Below are positions 24,486 through 31,637 of a DNA stretch of 41,504 nucleotides, piece after piece. The notes beneath the pieces were generated by a model. The model saw only the letters and a list, made by a program, of their open reading frames with translations. It had not been told where the DNA came from and did no database searches. The stretch lies in NCBI GenBank assembly GCA_964583765.1, contig CAZOWW010000036.1:1-41504 (forward strand). Direction: 5' to 3'. A program made the translations under genes and the position numbers. Within the stretch, counting starts at the first letter, position 1, and each line of letters opens with the position of its first letter. This DNA comes from CAZOWW01 sp964583765. GTDB taxonomy: Bacteria > Actinomycetota > Actinomycetes > Actinomycetales > Kineosporiaceae.

Positions 24486-25340
24486 ATGCGGGTCGCGGTG
24501 GTCCAGCTCGGTCATGACGACGACGAACCCGTCGCGGTCCGCGTGCGACGCGCCGCGGACCTGGTGCGGGGGGTGCGCGGTTGCGACCTGGTGGTGTTGC
24601 CCGAGCTGTGGGCGGTCGGAGCATTCAGCCACCAGGACTGGCCCGGGCGGGCGGAGCCGGTGGACGGTCCCACCGTGCGGGCTCTGGCCGAGGCTGCGGT
24701 CGCGAGCGGGGCACTGGTGCACGCGGGGTCGATTCTCGAGCGACGTTCCGGCGCCGAGGGTGACGAGGGGTCGCCCGACGCGCCGCTGTGGAACACCTCG
24801 GTACTGCTGGGGCCGGACGGGACGGTCCTGGCCCGGTACCGGAAGATCCACACCTTCGGCTTCGGTGACGGAGAGGCGGCCCTGGTCGCGGCGGGGCGGG
24901 AGCCGGTCACGGTGACCGTGCCCCTGCCGCGCGAGGAGGACGGGACCGGCCCGGACGGGCGGACGGTGTGCCTGGGCCTGGCCACCTGCTACGACCTGCG
25001 CTTCCCGGAGCTGTTCCGTGCGCTGGTCGATCGTGGCGCGGTGGCCTTCGTGATCCCTGCTGCCTGGCCCGCCGAGCGCGTCGGCCACTGGACCCTGCTC
25101 GGGCAGGCCCGGGCGGTGGAGAACCAGTGCCTGGTGATCCAGTGCAACACGGCGGGTGTGCACGCCGGCAGGCGCATGGGGGGCCGCAGCCAGGTGGTGC
25201 TGGCCGACGGCGAGGTCGTGGCCCGGGCCGGTGACGGTGAGGAGATCCTCACCGTCACCGTGTCCCTGGACCGGATCCTGCGGTGGCGGCGCCGGTTCCC
25301 GGTGCTCGCCGACCGCAGATCGTGGTGGCGGACGGACTGA
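24486..25340 (+). CDS. carbon-nitrogen hydrolase (nitrilase superfamily amidase)
   Basis: A 284-residue cytosolic amidase. The catalytic triad is visible: Glu40 in VVLPELW, Lys120 in YRKIHTFGF, Cys168 in LATCYDLRFPELFR. The GF.DGE and RFPELFR motifs resemble the omega-amidase/NIT2-like branch, which hydrolyses alpha-keto-acid amides or deaminated glutathione; the true substrate is not determined. An internal stretch PREEDGTGPDGR is a short insertion. The start is leaderless-like. It converges with the DUF4232 gene, leaving only 11 bp between stop codons. Confidence 0.93.
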   Translation: MRVAVVQLGHDDDEPVAVRVRRAADLVRGVRGCDLVVLPELWAVGAFSHQDWPGRAEPVDGPTVRALAEAAVASGALVHAGSILERRSGAEGDEGSPDAPLWNTSVLLGPDGTVLARYRKIHTFGFGDGEAALVAAGREPVTVTVPLPREEDGTGPDGRTVCLGLATCYDLRFPELFRALVDRGAVAFVIPAAWPAERVGHWTLLGQARAVENQCLVIQCNTAGVHAGRRMGGRSQVVLADGEVVARAGDGEEILTVTVSLDRILRWRRRFPVLADRRSWWRTD

Positions 25341-25351
25341 TTCCTTGAGCG

Positions 25352-25912
25352 TCAGCCCCTGAGCGTCGCGGGGACCCGGGACCATGCCGTCTGGGCGACA
25401 TGCCCGTCGTCGCCCAGGAGCTCGCTCATCGCGGTGGTGAGCGCCTTGGTCTCGTCCGGCGGGATGACCCGCACCTTGGTGAACGGCTTGGCCGGGGTCC
25501 TCGCGTCCACCACGGACCACGAGATGTCGCTGTAGGCACGGGCTCCGTGGGCCAGGGTGACCCGGTGCTTGCCCGGGTCGAAGGCCATCCAGGTGTTCCC
25601 CCGGGTGACGACGGTCGGCAGCACGTGGCCCTTGGCGTCGACGAAGGACAGGCCGCCGTAGCCGTACACGTGGCAGGTGTGCTTGCTGATGTTGGTCAGG
25701 GTCAGGGTGGCGCCCCGGTGGCCCATTCCGGGATCGTGGCGGCGGGTCTTCGTGTCCGCGAGGACGCCGAGTCGCAGATCCTGCGTGTGGCACCGAGGGG
25801 TGCCGGAGGCGAGCGCGTTGGGGGACAGGGCCACCACTCCCGCGCCCATGGTGAGCAGAGCGGTGCCGGTGATCGCGGCTGCCCTGGTCAATCGTCGTGC
25901 CCGGATGTTCAT
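25352..25912 (-). CDS. secreted DUF4232 protein
   Basis: A 186-residue exported protein. The signal peptide is MNIRARRLTRAAAITGTALL ... NALA-SGTP, cleaving near residue 36. The mature part starts PRCHTQDLRLGV and has the DUF4232 pattern: first Cys, then TLTNISKHTCHVYGYGGLSFVD with a second Cys (likely disulfide), ending in a beta-rich RVIPPDETKALT. It is an immunoglobulin-like fold of unknown role, common in actinobacterial exported or lipoproteins. ATG at 25912 has AAGGAGA upstream. Confidence 0.88.
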   Translation of the reverse strand: MNIRARRLTRAAAITGTALLTMGAGVVALSPNALASGTPRCHTQDLRLGVLADTKTRRHDPGMGHRGATLTLTNISKHTCHVYGYGGLSFVDAKGHVLPTVVTRGNTWMAFDPGKHRVTLAHGARAYSDISWSVVDARTPAKPFTKVRVIPPDETKALTTAMSELLGDDGHVAQTAWSRVPATLRG

Positions 25913-26185
25913 CGTGGGTCTCCTTCGGACCTCGGGCGTCACCCGGCTCCGGCCGGTCGCCCTCATCGGCAAGGACGCGGCGGGGAGCCGCGGAGGTTGC
26001 CCGGGTGCGGGCAACCAGATCGGGTGAGACCCGGAGCGGTGGGCCCCGATCGGAATGCCTGCGGTGAGGCGGTGGGTGAGGCGGCTCCCGTCGCCGTCCG
26101 GCGCTCCTCGTCGACCGGTCGGCGACGAGGGCCCGTGACCGGCCTCCACCCGGTCTCCGCGAGTTGCCGCTGGTCACCGCACACC

Positions 26186-26191
26186 TACGCT
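26186..26191 (+). promoter_or_regulatory. -10 hexamer of copD-ctaG, probably leaderless
   Basis: TACGCT (TANNNT) is followed by exactly six bases (GAAGGC) and ATG at 26198. GAAGG could alternatively act as a weak ribosome-binding site, but it is too close to the start. Confidence 0.45.
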
Positions 26192-26197
26192 GAAGGC

Positions 26198-28456
26198 ATG
26201 AGGCGCCAGTCGCGGCCCGTGGCACCGTCCGGGACCGGCGTGATCGGGTCCGTTCCACGGGGAACGCCGGGATCTCCGGGAAGGCAGGGTGCGCCGGGAA
26301 CTCCGGCACCGGCCGGGACGAGTCCGCGGACCGGAACGGTCCCGCAGACCGGATCGACGCCGTCGGCCGGGCTCCTGGGAACAGCGGGTGCCGCGGTCTC
26401 GCTCGTGATCGTGTCGGCACTGCTGGCCGTGCTGGCCGGGGTGCTCGTCACGGGAGCCGTCCGGGCGCCGGTCCTGGGCGACCCCGGACCACTGGTCCGG
26501 TGGGGTCTGCCGGCGGTCCGGGTGCTGGTGGACCTGGGCGCGGTCCTGTGTATCGGCGGGCTGCTGTTCGCGGCGACGGTGCTGCCGGTGACTCCGGGCG
26601 CGCCTTCGCCCGCCCGCCGCCGTCCCGCGCTCGCGCACCGTCCCGCGCTGCTCCTGGCCACCGCCGGGGCCGCCCTGTGGACCGTGGCCGGTTCCGGGCA
26701 ACTCGTCCTCAGCTACGCCGACGTCTCGGGGACGGCACCGGACTCCCCGGGCTTCGGTGCCCAGCTCGGGGTGTTCGTCCGCGACCTCGACCTCGGTCGG
26801 GGGCAAGCCTTCACCCTGGTGCTGACCGCTTGCCTGACCGGGATGATCGCGGGGGCCCTCACCACCCGGGCCGCGGCCCTGCTGACGCCGGTCGCACTGG
26901 TCGCCCTCGTGCCGGCCTCCCTCGCCGGGCATGCGGCGAGCGCGCGCGGGCACGAGACCGCGGTGACCGCCTTGGGGCTGCACCTGCTGGGCACCACGGT
27001 GTGGGTGGGTGGACTGGTCGTCCTCGTGGCGCTGTGGCCGAGCCTGCACCGGACCGCACCGGCCGTGGCCGTGCGGGCAGTACGGCGGTACTCCACGCTG
27101 GCCGGCTGGGGCTGGGCGCTCGTCGCGGGCAGCGGCCTGCTGAACGCGGCCCTGCGGATCGGCTCCTGGCGGGGGTTGGCGAGCGGGTACGGCGCGCTGG
27201 TGCTCGCGAAGACGGTCGCGCTGGCGCTGCTCGGAACGGCCGGGGCGTGGCACCGCAGACGCGTGCTGCCGGCGCTGTCCGCCCAGTCGGAGACCACCGG
27301 GCCCGCATCGGGGAACCCATCCCCACGAGCGGTGCCGGAGGCCACCGTGCCCGCGCGCGCCGTGCCCGCGAGCAGGGCCTTCCTGCGGCTCGCCCTCGCG
27401 GAACTGGTCGTGATGGGGGTGGCCCTGGGACTGGCCGTGGCACTGGCGCGCAGCGCACCGCCGCTGACCGCACCGGTGCCGACCACTGATCTCGCCCTGT
27501 CCCGGACCGGCTACCCGATGCCACCGGCACCGTCGTCCACCCGGTGGCTCACGGTGTGGCAGCCGGATCTGTTGTGGCTGGTCCTGGCCGGTCTGGCCGC
27601 CCTGTGCTACGCGGGCGGGATCCGGCGCCTGCGGTCGGGAGGTCACCGGTGGCCGCTCCTCCGGACCGTTGCCTGGTACCTGGGGCTGGTCGTGCTCGTG
27701 GTCACCACCAGCGGGCCGCCCGTGGCCTACGGCCGGGTGCTCTTCAGCGCGCACATGCTGGCGCACATGACCCTGACCATGGTCGTCCCGCCGCTCCTCG
27801 TGCTCGGTGCCCCGGTGAGCCTGGCCCTGCGTGCCCTGGCCCGTCGGGACGACGGTACCCGTGGGCCGCGGGAGTGGCTGGTCGCCGCGCTCCACTCGCG
27901 GGTGGTGCGCACGTTGGGCCGGGCGCCGGTGGCCGCGGTCGTGTTCGCGGGCAGCCTGGTGGCGTTCTACTTCACGCCCCTGTTCGGACTGGCCCTGCGC
28001 ACCCACGTGGGCCACGAGCTCATGCAGGTGCACTTCCTGGTGGCGGGGTACCTGTTCGCCTGGGTGCTCATCGGGGTGGATCCGGGCCCGCCGCGGCCCT
28101 CCCACCCGCTGCGGCTGGTCGTGTTGCTGGCGACGATGGCGTTCCACGCCTTCTTCGGGGTGGCCCTGATCAGCGGGACCCGGGTGCTCGCCTCCGGGTG
28201 GTTCACCGGGCTGGGACGTCCGTGGGGGGCCTCCCCGTTGGCCGACCAGCGAACCGGCGGGGGCCTGGCCTGGGCGCTCGGCGAACTCCCCACCCTGGTG
28301 CTCGCGCTCGGGATCGCCGTGCAGTGGGCCCGCGCCGACGAGCGGGCCGCGGCCCGCCGGGACCGCCGGGTGGCGCTCCGGGGGGACGACACCGAGTTGC
28401 TGGAGTACAACGCGATGCTGGCGCGACTGTCCGCGGTGGACGAGCGTCGCGCGTGA
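26198..28456 (+). CDS. CopD-CtaG fusion: copper uptake/cytochrome oxidase copper-insertion membrane protein
   Basis: A 752-residue polytopic membrane protein. After ~60 residues of Gly/Pro/Thr-rich cytosolic leader, the first half (~65-420) has about nine helices of the CopD type, including GHAASARGHETAVTALGLHLLGTTVWVGGL with the family's H and W pattern. The second half (~445-715) has about seven helices of CtaG_caa3 type, with His-rich SAHMLAHMTLTMVVPPLL, HVGHELMQVHFLVAGYLFAW and MAFHAFFGVALISG. This fusion is a known actinobacterial arrangement that moves copper to cytochrome oxidase. It is monocistronic as far as seen, and a motif-rich gap follows. Confidence 0.93.
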   Translation: MRRQSRPVAPSGTGVIGSVPRGTPGSPGRQGAPGTPAPAGTSPRTGTVPQTGSTPSAGLLGTAGAAVSLVIVSALLAVLAGVLVTGAVRAPVLGDPGPLVRWGLPAVRVLVDLGAVLCIGGLLFAATVLPVTPGAPSPARRRPALAHRPALLLATAGAALWTVAGSGQLVLSYADVSGTAPDSPGFGAQLGVFVRDLDLGRGQAFTLVLTACLTGMIAGALTTRAAALLTPVALVALVPASLAGHAASARGHETAVTALGLHLLGTTVWVGGLVVLVALWPSLHRTAPAVAVRAVRRYSTLAGWGWALVAGSGLLNAALRIGSWRGLASGYGALVLAKTVALALLGTAGAWHRRRVLPALSAQSETTGPASGNPSPRAVPEATVPARAVPASRAFLRLALAELVVMGVALGLAVALARSAPPLTAPVPTTDLALSRTGYPMPPAPSSTRWLTVWQPDLLWLVLAGLAALCYAGGIRRLRSGGHRWPLLRTVAWYLGLVVLVVTTSGPPVAYGRVLFSAHMLAHMTLTMVVPPLLVLGAPVSLALRALARRDDGTRGPREWLVAALHSRVVRTLGRAPVAAVVFAGSLVAFYFTPLFGLALRTHVGHELMQVHFLVAGYLFAWVLIGVDPGPPRPSHPLRLVVLLATMAFHAFFGVALISGTRVLASGWFTGLGRPWGASPLADQRTGGGLAWALGELPTLVLALGIAVQWARADERAAARRDRRVALRGDDTELLEYNAMLARLSAVDERRA

Positions 28457-28549
28457 ACCGTGTCGTGCTCGATCCGGTTCGGTGGTCCGTCCGGCGGCGG
28501 CGTGATCGGGTGCTGGTTTGATCCGGTACCGACCCTGAGCGTGCCCGGT

Positions 28550-28580
28550 GGTTCGTTACCGCACCCCGGTTCGTTACTGC
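28550..28580. repeat. direct repeat GGTTCGTTACYGC, 18-bp period
   Basis: GGTTCGTTACCGC at 28550-28562 and GGTTCGTTACTGC at 28568-28580 differ at one base and begin 18 bp apart. Confidence 0.65.
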
Positions 28581-28663
28581 TCCCCGTGATGCATTCCTGC
28601 ACTCCGGGCAGGTCCTGCCTCTTGTTCCGGGTGCCCCACCCAGCCCTTCCGGGAAAGTGCCAG

Positions 28664-28699
28664 ACATGCGTGATGCAGCAGGTGTACATGCCTGATGCA
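28664..28699. repeat. direct repeat ACATGCSTGATGCA, 22-bp period
   Basis: ACATGCGTGATGCA at 28664-28677 and ACATGCCTGATGCA at 28686-28699 match at 13 of 14 bases and begin 22 bp (two helical turns) apart. A third GTGATGCA lies at 28586-28593. The look is that of cooperative activator or repressor sites. Confidence 0.65.
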
Positions 28700-28799
28700 T
28701 CGCACGGGGAGTTCCTGCGGCACTCATGGGATGTGGTCAGGAATCCCCCAGGAAGTGGTGGATTCCGGGGGGCCGGCGACGTAGACTCGCAACATCAAG

Positions 28800-28823
28800 T
28801 TACATAGTGGTCACATTGTGTAA
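28800..28823. promoter_or_regulatory. double ACAWWGTG site, BldD-box-like
   Basis: ACATAGTG (28802-28809) and ACATTGTG (28813-28820) lie 11 bp apart, one helical turn. The second, read as GTCACATTGTGTAAT, matches eight of nine fixed positions of the BldD box NTNACNCWGNGTNAN as I recall it. BldD is the c-di-GMP-dependent developmental regulator of actinobacteria. Binding by BldD here is inference. Confidence 0.4.
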
Positions 28824-28980
28824 TTCATTCCCTGATCTCGCCCGGGTTCCACCCGTTGGTGAGTGGGGGCTCGGGAACGAGGAGCGGATCCGGACGACGG
28901 GGGCGTGGGTGAGGCGGGTGTGTGCACCGGTGACGCGATGGGGCGTCCCGGGCGGCACCGGCGCCGGTGAGGAGAAGGTC

Positions 28981-29409
28981 GTGGCCAGCGGGCATCAGGA
29001 CGGCGCAGAGTTATCGATCATCCATCCCCGCAGAGGTGGGGTGTCCGGCGCGGCGACCGGTCGAGCGGTCGCGGTGACCGCCGCGGAAGCCGCCGCCAGG
29101 GCGGGTTCCCGCTCCGCCCCGCGGGGCGGCCCCTACGTGCAGCTCGCTCACCAGGAGATCGACAAGCTCTTCGCCCAGCTTGCGCACCCTGACGGGGTGC
29201 CGACGCCGGACGGCCCGCTCCCCGAACGGGTGCTCGCCCAGGCCCGGCGCGACCTGGCAGAGCTGCGGGAGGAGCTGTCCGCCTCCGCGGGGCGTCCGGG
29301 ACGGGTGCAGGCGCTGCTGAACCGGATCGTCGGGCAGCTCGGTGGTTCCACGGTGCTGCGCGAGGAACTGACCTCGTTGCGTGCGGTCGTCGGCCGGTTG
29401 TGGAGTTGA
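28981..29409 (+). CDS. small helical protein of unknown function
   Basis: A 142-residue protein. Residues 1-55 are polar and low in complexity. The rest is two to three helices: VQLAHQEIDKLFAQLAH, then ERVLAQARRDLAELREELSA, then VQALLNRIVGQLGGSTVLRE followed by LTSLRAVVGRLW. The C-terminal pattern of a long helix pair recalls small Streptomyces DUF5955-like proteins, but I am not certain of the family. GTG at 28981 has GAGGAGAAGG upstream; longer in-frame extensions lack homology and a ribosome-binding site. It sits directly downstream of the motif-rich region and is probably its regulatory target. Confidence 0.6.
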   Translation: MASGHQDGAELSIIHPRRGGVSGAATGRAVAVTAAEAAARAGSRSAPRGGPYVQLAHQEIDKLFAQLAHPDGVPTPDGPLPERVLAQARRDLAELREELSASAGRPGRVQALLNRIVGQLGGSTVLREELTSLRAVVGRLWS

Positions 29410-29709
29410 CCTCGGCGGCGGTGACGCGGGTCCGTGCAGGACGTGGCAGCGCGGGGCCCGGACGTCGTACGGTGGCGGACGACCGTGACTGCAGCGCAGC
29501 GTGAGCGAGGTGTCGTGCGTCCGGACCAGCCCTTCCCGGAGCCGGGGGATCGGTCTCCTGGCGATTGTCACGACCTCCGGAACGGGGGTGCGGGCGGTGG
29601 ATGCCATGGTGGCGCGGTTCGTCGCCGAGACCGAGGTGACGCAGGCCGCAGCCGCCGGGAGCGGGGCGGTCGAGACCGAGGCGACCCGGAGCGGAGCGGC
29701 CGGGAGCAG

Positions 29710-30468
29710 GTGCAGGTGCTGGGCGCCGTGGTGGCGCTCGGACTGGCGCTGAGCGGCTGCGGAGGCGGCACGGGCGGGGCGGCCCCGGCCACGACCTCCG
29801 CCTCGAGCGCGCGGGACGCGCTCGGCGGTGCGTCCGTCCCGTCGACCACGCCGTCCCGGAGCACGGCGGGTGCCAGCACCCGTCGATCGGTCCCCGCGAC
29901 CTCGGTGCCGGTACCGGCGACGCGGAAACCCGCCTCGGTGCACTACACCTTCCCGGTGACCCCGCAGGCACATGCGACCTTCGTCCACGCCCACCACGAC
30001 TACCCGGCCACGGACATCATGGCCCGCTGCGGGGACGACTACCGGGCCGTCGTGGACGGTGTGGTGACCGGGGTCAGCAGCGTCGACCAGTGGCGTCCCT
30101 CCGCCAACGACGGGGCCACGCGGGGAGGGCTCTCGGTGACCTTCCTGGGCGTGGACGGCGTGCGGTACTACGGCTCGCACCTGCGTGCGGTCGCGGCGGG
30201 GGTACGGGTGGGGGCCCGGGTGACGAGCGGGCAGGTGATCGGGCTCGTCGGCAACAGCGGGGACGCGCGGGGCATGCACTGCCATGTGCACTTCGGTCTG
30301 AGCAAGGTGTGCCGGTCCGGGAACGACTGGTGGCTGCGCCGGGGCGAGGTCTACCCCTGGCCCTATCTGGAGAGCTGGCGCAAGGGCGGTCAGCGCAACC
30401 CCGCGGCCGCGGTCACCGCCTGGGTCCACCGGAACGGCTGTCCCGCCCACCCGCTGGTCGACCCCTGA
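29710..30468 (+). CDS. M23 (LytM-like) peptidase-family lipoprotein
   Basis: About 252 residues. A hydrophobic stretch ends in the lipobox ALSGC (VQVLGAVVALGLALSGCGGG), so Cys16 would be lipidated. A Ser/Thr linker follows, then the M23 domain: HHDYPATDIMA supplies the first zinc His/Asp and GMHCHVHFGL the H-x-H motif. YYGSHLRAV and GQVIGLVGNSGDARG are family blocks. It would cleave or bind peptidoglycan peptides outside the membrane. Start doubtful: the signal lacks N-terminal Arg/Lys from GTG 29710. The only other in-frame start is GTG 29434, giving a 92-residue Arg-rich leader. The 29410-29709 segment has repeated GAGACCGAGG and GCCGGGAGC words and no other clear gene. Confidence 0.82.
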   Translation: MQVLGAVVALGLALSGCGGGTGGAAPATTSASSARDALGGASVPSTTPSRSTAGASTRRSVPATSVPVPATRKPASVHYTFPVTPQAHATFVHAHHDYPATDIMARCGDDYRAVVDGVVTGVSSVDQWRPSANDGATRGGLSVTFLGVDGVRYYGSHLRAVAAGVRVGARVTSGQVIGLVGNSGDARGMHCHVHFGLSKVCRSGNDWWLRRGEVYPWPYLESWRKGGQRNPAAAVTAWVHRNGCPAHPLVDP

Positions 30469-30489
30469 TCGCCGTCCCCGCGTGACGAC

Positions 30490-30520
30490 GAGGGCCCCAC
30501 GCCGATGGCGCGGGGCCCTC
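30490..30520. terminator. bidirectional hairpin terminator
   Basis: GAGGGCCCC pairs perfectly with GGGGCCCTC; inside it CGCC pairs with GGCG around a GAT loop, with one A/C mismatch. It sits between the convergent M23 and DUF305 genes and can serve both. Confidence 0.8.
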
Positions 30521-30574
30521 AGAAGAACCTGGTCGATCAGGTGACGTGACCTCGATCAGGTGGAGTGCGGTCGA

Positions 30575-31162
30575 TCAGCCCGCGGCCTGGAGGCTGGTCA
30601 GGGTCTTCGTGGTGTTGTCGACGATCGCCTGGGCCTCGGCCTTGACGGTCGTGTTCTCACCCTTGGCGAGCTCGTTCTTGGCCTCCGTCTGGGCACCCTG
30701 GAGGTGCTTGACCGTGGCGGCGACCCAGAGCTTGTCGAAGGCGGTGCCCTGCGCGGCGGACTGCATCGCCGAGAACTCGGAGTCGCTCACCAGACCTGCG
30801 ACGCTGCCGACGCCCATGGTGTCGCCCAACGGCACGGCCTCGCTCCAGCCGGAGAGCCAGGCGCCCGCGTCGGCGATGTTGTGGCTGGTCGCGACCTGGA
30901 GGTCGGAGGCGATCTGGCGAACCTGCGAGCCGTCGGCGGACTTCGAGGTCGCCAGGCTCGTCAGCCGCTGGGTCTGGGTGTCGTGGACGAAGAGGTCCTT
31001 GGCGAACGTCACGTCCGCTGCGTTGTGGGGCCCGGAGGCCGCCTTGCCGTTGTACTCCGGCTTGGCGGTGTTGCTGCTGGAAGAGCCGCCACAGGCGGTC
31101 AGGCCCACGGTCGCAGCAATCAGGAGGGCGGGCAGCGCGAGGGCCAGCCTCGTGCGGGTCAT
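30575..31162 (-). CDS. DUF305-like lipoprotein with degenerate histidine motifs
   Basis: A 195-residue lipoprotein: signal MTRTRLALALPALLIAATVG then lipobox LTAC (Cys ~25) and a Ser/Asn-rich spacer. The mature part is a duplicated helical bundle in DUF305 style, ADVTFAKDLFVHDTQTQRLT and GTAFDKLWVAATVKHLQGAQ. Typical DUF305 proteins have MIPHHxxA and MxxHHxGA; here only single His remain (VHD, VKHL), so metal binding is probably altered or lost. ATG at 31162 has GAGAGGAACC upstream. It is monocistronic, facing the M23 gene across a terminator. Confidence 0.8.
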   Translation of the reverse strand: MTRTRLALALPALLIAATVGLTACGGSSSSNTAKPEYNGKAASGPHNAADVTFAKDLFVHDTQTQRLTSLATSKSADGSQVRQIASDLQVATSHNIADAGAWLSGWSEAVPLGDTMGVGSVAGLVSDSEFSAMQSAAQGTAFDKLWVAATVKHLQGAQTEAKNELAKGENTTVKAEAQAIVDNTTKTLTSLQAAG

Positions 31163-31637
31163 CGGTGGTTCCTCTCGACATGTGGCCGGGACGCCTCGGC
31201 CGGTCATCGGGAGGACGGCGACGCTGTGCGGGCAGACGACGTCGTCTCCGAGGAACCGGGGCCGTTGAAGCGGTCCAGGCGGGTGATGCACGGGCCGTGC
31301 GGGTCCGTGGGGTACGGCTAGGGGTGGTGCAGGTCGGGCTGGAGGTGAAGCAGGTCGGACTGCGGGTGGTGCGGGTCGGGCTGGAGCTGGTGCGGTGGTG
31401 CGGGGTGCAGTGTCGGGTGGTGCGGGCGAGGACTTCCTCGCTGTGCCCCGTGGGGCCTCGGGTGGTACGCGCGAACGGGAACGGCGCGGCGCGGGATGGT
31501 CCCCTGGCCGCGCTGGGCAGTGCGCGGGCCGGCGCCGTCCAGCGGCGTCACTATAGGTACTCCTGACGTGGTCGTCACGGTCCGGTGCCACCGTCCTGGG
31601 CTTCTGTGACTCTCTGTGACATTAGAGTCGCACAGGG
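31163..31637. other. 475-bp intergenic region upstream of the DUF305 gene
   Basis: No convincing gene. It holds the 21-bp tandem repeats listed separately. A minus-strand TATAGT near 31551-31556 is a possible -10 for the DUF305 gene, though far from it. Near 31605-31625, TCTGTGACTC/TCTGTGACAT is a 10-bp-period direct repeat just after the acetyltransferase stop codon. Confidence 0.4.
31324..31407. repeat. 21-bp tandem repeats (heptad-like if translated)
   Basis: Units begin at 31324, 31345, 31366 and, degenerate, 31387. The consensus is GTGGTGCAGGTCGGGCTGGAG. Read in the plus frame the first three give VVQVGLE, VKQVGLR and VVRVGLE, a seven-residue periodicity. No start with a ribosome-binding site or homologous surroundings supports a real gene. 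Confidence 0.6.

Larger units (their letters stand above)
28457..28980. other. 524-bp intergenic region rich in regulatory-looking repeats
   Basis: No convincing gene on either strand; open frames here have poor codon usage. GC is visibly lower than the surroundings between about 28550 and 28840. It contains three different repeated motifs (entered separately) and GGCAG/CTGCC (about 28608-28620), a small hairpin that may end the copD-ctaG transcript. TAGACT at 28782-28787 is a plausible -10 for the gene at 28981. Confidence 0.55.

Noticed and set aside
28586..28720. tRNA or known riboswitch in the motif-rich gap
   Set aside because: No cloverleaf, TPsiC (GGTTCRA) box in proper place, or recognised riboswitch core was found by eye.
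28726..28980. Upstream extension of the small helical gene
   Set aside because: Would run through the lower-GC repeat region with unusual codons and no ribosome-binding site; GTG 28981 is well supported.
31165..31566. 133-codon open frame with heptad repeats as a gene
   Set aside because: No ribosome-binding site, poor codon bias outside the repeats and it begins in the leader of the divergent DUF305 gene; kept only as a repeat.
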